This document shows positions 15,829-25,150 of a DNA stretch of 59,117 nucleotides, one piece after another; the stretch's first letter is position 1, and the number at the start of each line of letters is the position of its first letter. The notes below the pieces were generated by a model that was not told the origin of the DNA, made no database searches, and saw only the letters and a list, made by a program, of their open reading frames with translations. Origin of the DNA: Aquirhabdus sp. (GTDB lineage Bacteria; Pseudomonadota; Gammaproteobacteria; Pseudomonadales; Moraxellaceae); the NCBI GenBank assembly GCA_030149815.1, contig JASLHI010000062.1, positions 1-59,117 on the forward strand, read 5' to 3'. The translations under genes and the position numbers were made by a program.

Positions 15829-16911
15829 TTATCCAGCCACTTGCTCTTTCATCGTAAAACTATTTGCACGGCGGAATGTGCCCAAATCATTAAACCGCAC
15901 ACCCATCTCACGCATCACTTGATGAGCCACAGGTGCAGTCCATTGACGGATATAAAACGGTTCTTTAACCACAAAGTGATGAATCGCATGCGTACTGCCA
16001 AAGTTAAAGCAGAAGATTTGCATCGGCATTAACCACCACACGTTTAACACTTGGCATTGTTGCATCGGATTACGTGACTCAACATCACCATAGTAATGCA
16101 TGTTTGAACTGATGAAATGCAAGCAGAACGTACGCAATACACAAGGCAACATATACACCACCGCAAACACATCAAGGAGATGCAAGCCTTGTACTGCCAT
16201 GCTTGGCAAAGTCACTGAATAATGCATCGCAGCCAACACCCACAATGTCGCATGAATGACAACCCAACCATGAAACGCCAAATAATAAAGCTGACCAATC
16301 GGCATATAAGATGTCAATTGCTCTAAACGCATCTTGGTTTTTTCACGGGTATTTGCAGGGTTTTGCGAATTGATGTATGCACCTGTTGCACGTGCCATTG
16401 TGATTGGACGCAAATACACGGCAAGCATATTGTCACCCGTCATGAGTAAACGACGGAGACCCCACTTCTCACCGTTGGTAATGCCACGCTCTTCAAGATC
16501 AGACTTAGTGCCTGAAAACTTGTGATGATGTAAATGCAATTTACGACGGACAAAAGGATTGATTGTACTTGCACGCGCAATCCAAACCGTGAGCAGCATT
16601 AAATTATTCGCCCAAGGCGTCTTACGGAAATACATCTGATGAATCAAATCATGCTCAAGTTCATGCAGGAATGACGCAAAAATTGCTGTGATTGGCACAC
16701 ACAACCACCATGCGATATTGCCACTGATATACAACCAACCGCTGGCAATCATACCCAGCAACGAGATCAACATGATCGCAACGCCAATGGTGTTTTGATG
16801 CGCGAGCCACGCATGTTTGCTGCGAAGTTCGTCGCCTTTCGCCATCACGGCTTTTCTAATGTAATCTGATTTCTGCGCATCGTTCATGGTTGCAGGATTC
16901 AATGTAGTCAT
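15829..16911 (-). CDS. Membrane fatty acid desaturase / hydroxylase family protein
   Basis: A 360-residue membrane di-iron enzyme with the three histidine boxes of the family: HELEHDLIH (about residue 86), HLHHH (about 127) and HAIHH near residue 313, separated by hydrophobic hairpins. Such enzymes insert double bonds or hydroxyl groups into acyl chains at the membrane. It is divergent from an AraC-family gene, a pairing seen in Acinetobacter and Pseudomonas, so expression may follow a fatty-acid or steroid-type inducer. Electron donors are not encoded nearby. Start ATG 16911 has AAAGGT upstream. Confidence 0.88.
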   Translation of the reverse strand: MTTLNPATMNDAQKSDYIRKAVMAKGDELRSKHAWLAHQNTIGVAIMLISLLGMIASGWLYISGNIAWWLCVPITAIFASFLHELEHDLIHQMYFRKTPWANNLMLLTVWIARASTINPFVRRKLHLHHHKFSGTKSDLEERGITNGEKWGLRRLLMTGDNMLAVYLRPITMARATGAYINSQNPANTREKTKMRLEQLTSYMPIGQLYYLAFHGWVVIHATLWVLAAMHYSVTLPSMAVQGLHLLDVFAVVYMLPCVLRTFCLHFISSNMHYYGDVESRNPMQQCQVLNVWWLMPMQIFCFNFGSTHAIHHFVVKEPFYIRQWTAPVAHQVMREMGVRFNDLGTFRRANSFTMKEQVAG

Positions 16912-17105
16912 AAAATACCTTTGTTCATCTCGTTGAAATTAGGATTGTGCGAGTGAGGTGTGTTGACGCGTGACCTAATCATTTATTGCTTAAAAGAACA
17001 ATTGCTCTCTTGATGGGAGGCATATTAGCGGCTTGTTGACTTAAACAAGATATGATCTAATGACAAAAAATAATCATTTCACGACAAAGGAAGCTTCCAT
17101 CCATA

Positions 17106-18131
17106 ATGCGTCAATTTCGTTCCCAACCACCGATGGTTTCGGTTTTTTACGTCAATCTGATCTTAGAAACAGTTGCGCGCTTTGGTGTGACGGCAGAGGA
17201 ATTGCTTGAAGGCAGTACGTTGACGCTGGAAGATTTAGAGCGTACAGACAAACGCGTGGATTATTTTGCATTTAGTTATCTACTCAATCGTGCCATCAAA
17301 CTCACTCACGAACCCGGTCTAGGATTCCTGCTCGGTATGCAAATGCGCGTCTCGACGCATGGCATATTGGGCTACGCTGCGATGGTTTCGGGCACATTAG
17401 GACAAGCTTTAGAATTAGCATTACGCTATACCGAAATTCAAACTGCGACAGTGTTGCTGGATAGCAAGCAAATCGGCGATCAAATCGAGTTGACCATTAA
17501 ACAGCGCCTACCCGACTATCCGCTGGGTGAAATTGTGATTACCTTCTTGATGGTCGGCTTTATGAAAATGGCAGAAATGCTGACAGGAAAGCCAGCTCAT
17601 GGTTCAGCGACCGTGACCTATTCACGTCCTGATCATTTCAATCGCTACGAGCATGTCTTGCCGGGCACAGTCTTGTTTAATCAGCCACAAAACATGCTGA
17701 TTTTTCCTGCTAAGGTTCTAGAACTTCCGATCATCATGTCCGACCCTGTGGCGCTCCGTCTCTCGGAGGAACAATGCAAACGCGAGCTGCAACAACTCAT
17801 GGATGCGCGCTCATTTAGTCAATTGGTTCAGGAAATTTTGTTAGATGAGGAAGCTGGGGCATTTGGTTCATTGGAAGATGTTGCCGCACAATTACATATG
17901 ACACCACGCACGTTGCAACGCTATCTGACCCGTGAATCGCTCACTTTCAAAGAACTCATCACATCCTTGCGCAAAGAAAAAGCCCAGCAGCTTCTCGCCC
18001 AAAACAAAATGAGCATGCAAGAAATTGCCGAGGCTTTAGGCTATGACGAACCGACAAATTTTAGTCGGGCTTTTAAGACTTGGACCAACGAATCACCACG
18101 TAGCTATCAGCAGCGCATGACAGCGAAGTAA
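17106..18131 (+). CDS. AraC family regulator with OruR/ArgR-type N-terminal domain
   Basis: 341 residues. The N-terminal about 200 residues match the Arabinose_bd-type domain of AraC regulators of the ArgR/OruR group (THGILGYAAMVSGTLGQAL block). The C-terminal double helix-turn-helix is clear: VAAQLHMTPRTLQRYLTRE, then MQEIAEALGYDEPTNFSRAF with the final ESPRSYQ. It is divergent from the desaturase, with about 194 bases between, and so is the obvious candidate regulator. The Shine-Dalgarno AAGGAAGC is rather far from the ATG. Confidence 0.92.
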   Translation: MRQFRSQPPMVSVFYVNLILETVARFGVTAEELLEGSTLTLEDLERTDKRVDYFAFSYLLNRAIKLTHEPGLGFLLGMQMRVSTHGILGYAAMVSGTLGQALELALRYTEIQTATVLLDSKQIGDQIELTIKQRLPDYPLGEIVITFLMVGFMKMAEMLTGKPAHGSATVTYSRPDHFNRYEHVLPGTVLFNQPQNMLIFPAKVLELPIIMSDPVALRLSEEQCKRELQQLMDARSFSQLVQEILLDEEAGAFGSLEDVAAQLHMTPRTLQRYLTRESLTFKELITSLRKEKAQQLLAQNKMSMQEIAEALGYDEPTNFSRAFKTWTNESPRSYQQRMTAK

Positions 18132-18142
18132 GCTGCTAATCA

Positions 18143-18877
18143 CTAAGCAGACCGCAACTCCAGCTCTTGAGTCCATGTTTGCTTCGGCTGCGTATAGATT
18201 TGCCAACAGGTCGCAGCAGTCGCCTCGGCAAATCGCTGATTGCTACGATCATGATCATCCAATAAGACATGCGCAACATGTATCCCTTGCGGATCAAACT
18301 CACGCGCCATCGACTGCGCTAAAGCGCGAACGCCAGCTTTGACCGCAGCAAAACCACTGAAATTAGGCTGACTCTGCACCGCATCCGTCGTACCAAGAAA
18401 AATAATCGTCGGAGAGTACGCAACATCTGCCTTCACACCATGCTTGAGAATCGCCCTCACCGCAGCTTGACCAAAAATAAACGCACTCAAGCCATGCACA
18501 CGCCAAGTCGATTCTAAATCCGTAGGGGTCATACTTAGCGTTTCAATCGGTGCTGGACGCTCAAGATAATGAACGATCCATTGTGGTCTTAAACGCGCAT
18601 CTGCGATTTTCTTAAATAACTGATTGACTGCATCAGATGAACTAAGATCAAGGCGAACTTGGTAATGTTGCGGAAAAGACGAATTCTTTTCAGTGATTGC
18701 GATACCCTTGACCTGAGCATCATGAATCACTTGATAGATGACTAAGCCCGCTTGCTGCGCACGTGCGCAGAGTGCGGATGTGATCAAACAAGTTTCATTC
18801 AATCCAATGATAATGGCACATTCACGACCTTGAGAACGCCGAATCATTGACGGGATTTTTAAGAGAGAAAGCTTCAT
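18143..18877 (-). CDS. Degenerate short-chain dehydrogenase-like protein
   Basis: 244 residues. The fold is SDR-like (strands and helices line up with the neighbour at 18877-19644), but key sites are gone: no glycine-rich cofactor motif (IIGLNETC in its place), no NAG motif, and Phe176 stands where the catalytic Tyr belongs, four residues before Lys180. It may be a non-catalytic partner of the upstream SDR; both end in a similar TWTQELELR / AWTHELDLR tail. The start overlaps the upstream stop (TAATG) and has AAGGAG, so it is tightly coupled. No NAD(P)-dependent activity should be assumed. Confidence 0.78.
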   Translation of the reverse strand: MKLSLLKIPSMIRRSQGRECAIIIGLNETCLITSALCARAQQAGLVIYQVIHDAQVKGIAITEKNSSFPQHYQVRLDLSSSDAVNQLFKKIADARLRPQWIVHYLERPAPIETLSMTPTDLESTWRVHGLSAFIFGQAAVRAILKHGVKADVAYSPTIIFLGTTDAVQSQPNFSGFAAVKAGVRALAQSMAREFDPQGIHVAHVLLDDHDRSNQRFAEATAATCWQIYTQPKQTWTQELELRSA

Positions 18878-19644
18878 TAAAATTTCTCCTTAAACGGACG
18901 TAAATCCAACTCATGCGTCCATGCCTCAGGTCGCTGCTGATAAAGATGCCAATAATTATCAGCAATCGCTTCAGGCTTTAAACTCCCCACAGAACCTTTA
19001 ACTAAAGATCTGACAATACGACCCACGCCAAAACCGATTTTGTTAATTCTGTCACCATCCACTGCGCCATCGATGACGACATGCGCAATATGTATACCTT
19101 GCGGCCGAAACTCACGATCCAGACTTTGTGCAAAATTCCGTAGACTCGCTTTACCTGATGAAAACGCTGCAAACATCGGTTTGCCACGTAGCGACGCCGA
19201 AGCACCAGTAAAAATAATCGTGCCACGACCCTGCGGCAACATGCGTCGAATTGCTTCTTGCCCGACTAATGCCCCAGCAAAAAATACAGTTCGCCACATA
19301 TGCTCATAGAAACTGGCTTGTGTATACAGAAATCGTGATGGCGTATTACCGCCTACATTGTGCACCACTAGTTCAGGGACTCGTTGCTCATCCGCGATAT
19401 GCTGGAATAGAGCCTGAACTTCATGTGGCTTTGTACTATCAATCACATAAGCAGAAGCCTGACCGCCTTGCTGCTGAATCTGTGCAACAACTTGCTCAAT
19501 CTTATCGGCTGTTCGCCCAGCGACATACACATGCAGACCTTCACGCGCGCATCTCAGACATACTGCACCGCCAATCCCCTGCACTGCGCCAACACCAACC
19601 ACAACGGCACAAGGTTGGATATCAAAGGATTTGTCTTGGTTCAT
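18877..19644 (-). CDS. Short-chain dehydrogenase (Tyr-to-Phe variant)
   Basis: A classical-length SDR (255 residues from ATG 19644). The cofactor loop GAVQGIG is intact, NVGG replaces NNAG, and the conserved Ser is in TGASAS. At the active site Phe161 replaces Tyr (FSSGK), while Lys165 is kept. This FxxxK variant occurs in a known SDR subgroup, so it is not random decay, but catalysis would have to be unusual. ATG 19644 overlaps the GST stop (ATGA); ATG 19659 is an alternative. The gene is the middle one of a GST-SDR-SDR operon. Confidence 0.85.
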   Translation of the reverse strand: MNQDKSFDIQPCAVVVGVGAVQGIGGAVCLRCAREGLHVYVAGRTADKIEQVVAQIQQQGGQASAYVIDSTKPHEVQALFQHIADEQRVPELVVHNVGGNTPSRFLYTQASFYEHMWRTVFFAGALVGQEAIRRMLPQGRGTIIFTGASASLRGKPMFAAFSSGKASLRNFAQSLDREFRPQGIHIAHVVIDGAVDGDRINKIGFGVGRIVRSLVKGSVGSLKPEAIADNYWHLYQQRPEAWTHELDLRPFKEKF

Positions 19645-20324
19645 ATCTGTTCGATCCATTGCGCTGTGCGAGGACGACTCAGAATCTCTGCACCAAAAAC
19701 TCTACTTGTACGAATCACCTCAGCTAACTGCGAACCCACAGCAATATCCGCAATCGTTTTACTCTCGCCAACTAACCATCCTGTTTGTCCCAGCATGATT
19801 TCAATTCGATCCAGATGACGAATAAACTCAGCTTCGATATCAGCCTTAGCCATCCGACCTGTGCCCTGCATATTGATCTGATGCTGCAATCCTGCTTTTA
19901 GAAGAGGCTTCATCATGACTCTTTCATAGACAGGGCGACCTAAGCTTGAAATTCTAATCGCTTCATCTAACGCGTCTGGATCACTCACACGAAAATAGAC
20001 TTCATAGAAATACAACAACTCATCTGCCCAATCTTCCCAAAGTTCAGCCATTGCTCTTTGAATTGGATCAATCGGATACAAAAGTGATTGATCTGGAAAT
20101 GCTTCATCTAAATATCGTGCGATCCGTGTACTGTCTTGTAAACGTAAACCATTAATATCAAGCACTGGGACTTTGCCCACTTTGCTCAACTTCGGAACTT
20201 TAGCGCCTAAGATTCCGTTATAGCTAATCGTCTCGTACTCAATACCTTTAAATTTAAGCATTCGAGCGACTTTCTGACAAAACGGTGAAATTTCCCACTG
20301 ATGTAAAACAACTGAATTGGTCAC
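19641..20324 (-). CDS. Glutathione S-transferase family protein
   Basis: An N-terminal thioredoxin-like domain (LHQWEISPFCQKVARML, then GKVPVLDINGLRLQDSTRIARYLDE) and a C-terminal helical domain make this a GST. The SPFC motif suggests a Cys/Ser-type active site as in Omega or Beta classes. The start is GTG 20324: the open frame has no early Met, and GGAG lies seven bases before this GTG. It is first in an operon with two SDR-like genes, so it may handle a thiol adduct of the same unknown substrate. Confidence 0.87.
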   Translation of the reverse strand: MTNSVVLHQWEISPFCQKVARMLKFKGIEYETISYNGILGAKVPKLSKVGKVPVLDINGLRLQDSTRIARYLDEAFPDQSLLYPIDPIQRAMAELWEDWADELLYFYEVYFRVSDPDALDEAIRISSLGRPVYERVMMKPLLKAGLQHQINMQGTGRMAKADIEAEFIRHLDRIEIMLGQTGWLVGESKTIADIAVGSQLAEVIRTSRVFGAEILSRPRTAQWIEQI

Positions 20325-20454
20325 AGGCAAACTCCAAGAAAAGCTCGAGAAAAGTTCAAGAAAAATATCGGCAAAGCAATGAAAAGACCTACAACTCACA
20401 GATCAATTCAGGCATAGATTGGAATCAAATGACTTCTGACTCCGTGACCTAAAA

Positions 20455-20886
20455 TTACCTGACAATCATACAAGTCGCAGTGCCAAATGCGTAAATTTTG
20501 CCATCTTCATCACGCAGGTATCCTTCTGAAATCACCAAATTACGACCTGTATTAATGACTTTGCCTTCCGCGATGAGTTTCTTGTTAAACGGAACAGGGC
20601 GGCACATTTTGACATTCAAGTCAGTCGTACCATATCCCTCACCTGCTGCAAGTACCGTGTGCGTTGCACAGCCTGTCACAGAATCTAGTACCGTTGCCGC
20701 AAATCCACCATGTACACCACCCATCGGGTTAGCATGTGTTTGATTCGCAGTCGCATGAAAAAGAACTCGACCATATTCAATCTCAACCATATCCATTGGC
20801 ATAGTTTCGGTAATCGGTGGTCTAGAAAAATGCCCCTGAGCAAAAGCCTGCATAATCGCTAAGCCTGTCATTTCTTTCGGATTCAT
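20455..20886 (-). CDS. PaaI-type hotdog thioesterase
   Basis: 143 residues with the hotdog-fold signature of the PaaI/YiiD group: NPMGGVHGGFAATVLDSVTG (HGG on the long helix), followed by TTDLNVKMCRPVPF and a strand-rich C-terminus. The likely reaction is hydrolysis of aromatic or medium-chain acyl-CoA. It is divergent from an HxlR regulator with a palindrome between them, so it is probably controlled by that protein. Confidence 0.88.
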   Translation of the reverse strand: MNPKEMTGLAIMQAFAQGHFSRPPITETMPMDMVEIEYGRVLFHATANQTHANPMGGVHGGFAATVLDSVTGCATHTVLAAGEGYGTTDLNVKMCRPVPFNKKLIAEGKVINTGRNLVISEGYLRDEDGKIYAFGTATCMIVR

Positions 20887-20966
20887 GATGAGTGACTACC
20901 TTTTTAAGTGATATCGTTCAAGATATTCGCAAATAAAATCTACATAAGATAATGTTAAAAATATAA

Positions 20967-20981
20967 GTTCTAATTTAGAAC
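20967..20981. promoter_or_regulatory. Palindromic operator between hxlR and the thioesterase gene
   Basis: GTTCTAA and TTAGAAC flank a single T, a perfect 15-base palindrome. It is 80 bases from the thioesterase start and 73 from the hxlR start, where a winged-helix dimer such as HxlR would be expected to bind. Confidence 0.6.
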
Positions 20982-21054
20982 CAACATTTCACAGACTAAA
21001 TATGTTATGATCAGTTGTCAATCAAATTCTAAAAATCTAGTCGAGGATATCGCC

Positions 21055-21504
21055 GTGAAATGGCAAGAGTTAGGAGAGATGAACTGCCCAATTGCACGCA
21101 GCTTATCAATCTTTGGTGATCGCTGGACATTGCTGATTATTCGGAATTCATTCTTACGTACTAGACGTTTTGATGATTTTCAGAAGCAACTCGGCATTAC
21201 ACGTCATCTATTGTCCGAACGACTCACACGACTGGTCGAATATCAAATTTTCGATAAAGTGCTGTATCAAGATGCCCCTAAACGCTATGAATACAGACTC
21301 ACTGAACGAGGTCTGGCGCTGTACCCTATTCTTCTCGCGTTGACCAATTGGGGAAATGACTGGATGAATGACGGCAATTTTGCCAAATTAGAATACATCC
21401 ATAAACCATGTGGCAAAAAAACTCAGCCTATGGTGGTGTGCTCTGAATGTGGTGAATCACTCAAAGCACAAGATATGTTGCCTTTGTTTGAAGATGTGTC
21501 ATAA
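21055..21504 (+). CDS. HxlR family winged-helix regulator
   Basis: The HxlR domain is clear: CPIARSLSIFGDRWTLLIIR at the start, FDDFQKQLGITRHLLSERL as recognition region and YEYRLTERGLAL at the wing. A C-terminal CxxC pair (CSECGE) and an earlier Cys could bind metal or sense oxidants. GTG 21055 was chosen over ATG 21007 because GAGG is eight bases ahead and the extra 16 residues do not match the family. It is divergent from the thioesterase gene. Confidence 0.9.
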   Translation: MKWQELGEMNCPIARSLSIFGDRWTLLIIRNSFLRTRRFDDFQKQLGITRHLLSERLTRLVEYQIFDKVLYQDAPKRYEYRLTERGLALYPILLALTNWGNDWMNDGNFAKLEYIHKPCGKKTQPMVVCSECGESLKAQDMLPLFEDVS

Positions 21505-21852
21505 ATAATTAAAAAAACAAATGATTAGATTATTTCCTCCACCCTTTTTTTTCACTAATACAACTCTCTCGATAGATCTACTTTCTAAAATCTAATTAAC
21601 CAGAACCTCAGTAAAACATAATGCATAGGCGATATTTTAAATACTGGATAATTCCAATCCTATCAGAATGCTCTCATTCATTAGCTAAAAATGATGTCCT
21701 AAAATGACATCCATTTGGCTCAATACCACATAACACCGTAATAATATTCCTTATTAGACTCGAATTATCTTATTAGATGAATTAACAAGATATTTTTCTA
21801 TTTAGTGAGAATTTATTCTTTCTAGTATTTGAGTCAGATCAAGGGAGTGATC
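21505..21852. other. Intergenic region, no gene seen
   Basis: About 350 AT-rich bases. The only structure is a small hairpin, GATGTC (21693-21698) with GACATC (21706-21711). A promoter for the lipoprotein gene must be near the right end but no convincing -35/-10 pair stands out. Confidence 0.4.
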
Positions 21853-22494
21853 ATGAAAAAAGCGTGCTATTTATTCTCAACTATTACTCTCCTCACTGGA
21901 TGTAGTGATCCAAATGCTGCCAATGACCAGAATGTCAACTCGGCGATTACGCACTATCTAGATGACGCAGGCGGTGCAATCTGCCTCAATCTCCACCAAT
22001 GGCCACTTGATCTTGCGCCTGACGATTTGCGAATGCTGCAACGTTTTCCACACGGAATTGCAGCACAAATGGTTGTTTTAGAGAATACTGGAATTGTCAA
22101 AAGTCAGGATGTCAAACTGGATGGATTAGACTTCAATGGCCATCCAAATATCGGAAAACGTTATCAATTGACGGATAAAGGAAAAATATTTTACCACGCA
22201 AAAGAAACAGATCAATTCGGACAAAGTTACGATGCAGATCTTTGTGTTGCACATAAACAACTAGAAAAAATCGTGGAATGGAAACTCAATCCAGATAATG
22301 TCAATCCAAGTATTTATGTGACATACAGCTATACAGTTAACAATGTCGCAGACTGGGCTAAAACCGCTGCATTCAAAACGGGATTTTCAGACATCAACGT
22401 TTCAACCACGCCTCAATCAGAGCAGCGTACACTTTCACTCATGGATAAAGGCTGGTGGGTAAAAGCGGATACAAATGCAGTTAATTTAAAATAG
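21853..22494 (+). CDS. Lipoprotein of unknown function
   Basis: From ATG 21853 (GGGAG upstream) 213 residues with a short lipoprotein signal and lipobox LTGC, Cys17. Asp at +3 and Ser at +2 do not settle inner versus outer membrane retention. The mature part has two Cys residues (AICLNLHQWP and ADLCVAH) that could form a disulfide, and ends in a strand-rich segment with DKGWWVKAD. I do not recognise the family. It stands alone, convergent with the dehalogenase-like gene. Confidence 0.75.
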   Translation: MKKACYLFSTITLLTGCSDPNAANDQNVNSAITHYLDDAGGAICLNLHQWPLDLAPDDLRMLQRFPHGIAAQMVVLENTGIVKSQDVKLDGLDFNGHPNIGKRYQLTDKGKIFYHAKETDQFGQSYDADLCVAHKQLEKIVEWKLNPDNVNPSIYVTYSYTVNNVADWAKTAAFKTGFSDINVSTTPQSEQRTLSLMDKGWWVKADTNAVNLK

Positions 22495-22543
22495 TATTGA
22501 AAGGACAACCCATCGCCAATAAAACGACGATGGATTAATACCA

Positions 22544-23452
22544 TCAACTATTCGCACGTATAAACTCAATCACCACTTCGGCTAACTTCTCACCTTGATC
22601 TTCTTGTAAGAAATGTCCGCCGTTTTCAATCGTTATGTGTGCTTGTCCTTCACAGCCGGGAATGAGCTTTCTCAGCACTGGAGCACCTGCCGCCGTAATC
22701 GGATCTTTATCACTGAACGCCGTTAGAAAAGGTTTACGAAATTGGATTAACGTTTCCCAAGCCTTCCGATTGGCGGGAGCGGCAGGATCATCTGGACGTG
22801 CAGGAACAAGCATAGGAAATTGACGCGCACCTTCTTTATACGTTTCGTCAGGAAATGGTGCATCATAAGCAGCAATCACTTCAGGTGGCATCGCAATCGT
22901 ACAGCCACCCTGTATGATATTTCCTGTTGCAAAAACTGGAATCGTTTGAGAAAGCTGTTGCCATTTAAAGAATGAATCGCCCAAAGGATGATCGCCAGTC
23001 GGCAGCATCGTATTCGCCGCGACAACTCGTGCAAATCGATCTGGATGTTCCCCTACCAAACGTAAACCAATCAGGCCGCCCCAATCTTGACAAACCAGTG
23101 TCATGTCTTTCAACTCAAGCTGAGTCAGTAACTCACGAATCCAATCCACATGCCGCTGATATGTATAGTCAGTACGTTGACTTGGTTTATCTGAACGACC
23201 AAAGCCGATCAGGTCAGGAACGATCACGCGATAACCAGCCTTCACAATAATCGAAATCATCTTCCGATACAGATAACTCCAAGTGGGCTCACCATGTAGC
23301 ATCAATACCACAGATGCATTCCGCGCGCCCTCATCAACATAATGCAAGCGCAACGTACCGCCCTCAGTATCATCCACCATGAGATAATTAGGCCAAAATG
23401 GATAATCAGGTAAATTAACAAAGCGTTCATCAGGTGTCCGTAGTGCCTTCAT
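22544..23452 (-). CDS. Haloalkane dehalogenase-like alpha/beta hydrolase
   Basis: 302 residues. The order and residues fit haloalkane dehalogenases of the DhlA type (subfamily I): oxyanion segment HGEPTW, nucleophile Asp123 with halide-binding Trp124 in VCQDWGG, acid Asp250 in SDKDPIT and base His280 in NGGHFLQED. The cap has a FFKW segment whose Trp164 could be the second halide contact, and APFPDETYKEGARQFP as in DhlA. An Asp nucleophile next to Trp argues against an esterase; epoxide hydrolases share Asp-Trp but use cap tyrosines. No regulator adjoins. Confidence 0.82.
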   Translation of the reverse strand: MKALRTPDERFVNLPDYPFWPNYLMVDDTEGGTLRLHYVDEGARNASVVLMLHGEPTWSYLYRKMISIIVKAGYRVIVPDLIGFGRSDKPSQRTDYTYQRHVDWIRELLTQLELKDMTLVCQDWGGLIGLRLVGEHPDRFARVVAANTMLPTGDHPLGDSFFKWQQLSQTIPVFATGNIIQGGCTIAMPPEVIAAYDAPFPDETYKEGARQFPMLVPARPDDPAAPANRKAWETLIQFRKPFLTAFSDKDPITAAGAPVLRKLIPGCEGQAHITIENGGHFLQEDQGEKLAEVVIEFIRANS

Positions 23453-23502
23453 GGCGTTACTCCCTTATTGTTACCTGTAACGATTTATTTTAGCTCGCAG
23501 AA

Positions 23503-25068
23503 TCAAAATTTCGGATAATGCGTAATTTTCCGTATCGCACGATAAAGCGGCTGCAAACTCGGATAGATCTGACTATACACCTGTTTATAGAGTTGATCGT
23601 AAAGTTCAACATGCTCTGCCTGCGGTTTAAATACTTTACCTTGATGCGACATCGCTTTGACGGCTGCCGCGTGATCCTTGTAATAACCCGCACCCACCGC
23701 AGCATTAATCGCAGCGCCTAAACCCGAAGTTTCAAAGGTATGAGGACGTTCGGCGGTGAGCCCAAAAATATTCGCCGTGATTTGCATAATTTCATCACTT
23801 TGCGATCCTCCACCAGCTACTTTTAAACGAGTAATCGGCTGACCGTTGCGCTTTTCCAGTGTTGATTTACCCTGACGCAAGGCATAGCAAATGCCTTCAA
23901 TAATCGCACGATACATGTGCGCACGCGTATGAACATCACCAAAACCAATGATTGAACCTTTAGCCTCTGGTCCCGGAAACTTCACACCGGGTGTCCAAAA
24001 TGGTTGCAGCATCAAACCCATCGCACCCGCAGGAGATTGGCGTAATAAATCTTCAAATAGTAATTCGGGTTCAATGCCTTGAGCTTCTGCCGCCATGACT
24101 TCTTGAGCAGCAAATTCACGTTTAAACCAGTTCACCATCCAGTAACCACGAAATACCATAAATTCAGAATTATAGGCATGTGGCACCGCAGCAGGGTACG
24201 CAGGCATAAACGGTAATGGCTCGACATATTTTGAGTTACCTGTATTTAGCGTTGCAGTTGTGCCGTAGCTCAAACATCCGACATCTGGCGTAATTGCACC
24301 CGCAGCTAAAACCTCACAAGCTTTATCTGCACCCGCCGCATACAAAATCAGACCTTCAGGAATCCCTGTTTCTTGTGCAGCTTGTTTGCTGATCGCACCC
24401 AATGGTTTAGAAGCCTGTACCAATGGTGGCAATTGACTGGACTTTAATGTCAATGCGCGCCACTTCAAATCCAGAGACGAAGCCCATTGCTGCTTTTTAT
24501 AATCAAAAGGGATATAACCAATTTGCGAAGCAACCGCATCGTTGAGTTTATTGGTTAGTTTGAGCGTTAAATAAGCTGACAATTGAACAAAATGTTTCGT
24601 TTTACGCCAAACCTCAGCATGATCGGCAGCCAGCCAATTACATTCTGCTTTTGACTGGAACTGGTGAATAATCCCTTCTTGTCCTGCAACTTTAATCGCT
24701 GTTTTTAACCATAGCGGAAGCTGCGGGAACTCTTCCGTCCTCCTCGAATCCAACCAAATCGTCGCGGGTCGCAATGGTTGTAAATCAGCATCAAGGCAAA
24801 GCATCGTCGCACGCTGACACGCAAGCGAAACAGCAACAACCTGTGATTTCAACTCAGGATGCGCCTTCCATAGTCCCTGACAAGCAATAATCAGGTTATC
24901 CCAAAAATAACTCGCATGCTGCTCAGCCCAATTCGGATGTTCAGAAAAATACGGTTCAATATGCTGCTGCGACTTGGCAACCAGTTGACCATCAAGATCA
25001 AATAACATGGCACGGACACTTTGCGTACCTTGATCTAAGGCGAGAAATAAATCCTGGGATGATGACAT
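23503..25068 (-). CDS. FGGY-family carbohydrate kinase
   Basis: 521 residues from ATG 25068 (AGGA upstream). The N-terminal phosphate-1 loop LALDQGTQSVRAMLFD, the adenosine region KVAGGGSQSDEIMQITA, and the C-terminal GLGAAINAAVGAG are FGGY hallmarks. It differs from GlpK and XylB in length and insertions, so the substrate may be another polyol. It is the last gene of a cluster with a GlpD-like dehydrogenase and an AGPS-like flavoprotein, so a glycerol derivative is a sensible guess. Confidence 0.87.
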   Translation of the reverse strand: MSSSQDLFLALDQGTQSVRAMLFDLDGQLVAKSQQHIEPYFSEHPNWAEQHASYFWDNLIIACQGLWKAHPELKSQVVAVSLACQRATMLCLDADLQPLRPATIWLDSRRTEEFPQLPLWLKTAIKVAGQEGIIHQFQSKAECNWLAADHAEVWRKTKHFVQLSAYLTLKLTNKLNDAVASQIGYIPFDYKKQQWASSLDLKWRALTLKSSQLPPLVQASKPLGAISKQAAQETGIPEGLILYAAGADKACEVLAAGAITPDVGCLSYGTTATLNTGNSKYVEPLPFMPAYPAAVPHAYNSEFMVFRGYWMVNWFKREFAAQEVMAAEAQGIEPELLFEDLLRQSPAGAMGLMLQPFWTPGVKFPGPEAKGSIIGFGDVHTRAHMYRAIIEGICYALRQGKSTLEKRNGQPITRLKVAGGGSQSDEIMQITANIFGLTAERPHTFETSGLGAAINAAVGAGYYKDHAAAVKAMSHQGKVFKPQAEHVELYDQLYKQVYSQIYPSLQPLYRAIRKITHYPKF

Positions 25069-25150
25069 TTTACCGATCCTGCTAAAGTGCTGATGAGCAT
25101 CCATGCTCTACTAATCAAATCAATGATTCAAAAAATCAAGCCACAAAAAA

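Noticed and set aside
19251..19818. Plus-strand frames across the SDR and GST genes
   Set aside because: Shadows of two well supported minus-strand genes.
22509..22532. CCATCG/CGATGG hairpin between the lipoprotein and dehalogenase-like genes
   Set aside because: Six-base arms with no T-run on either strand; too weak to call a terminator.
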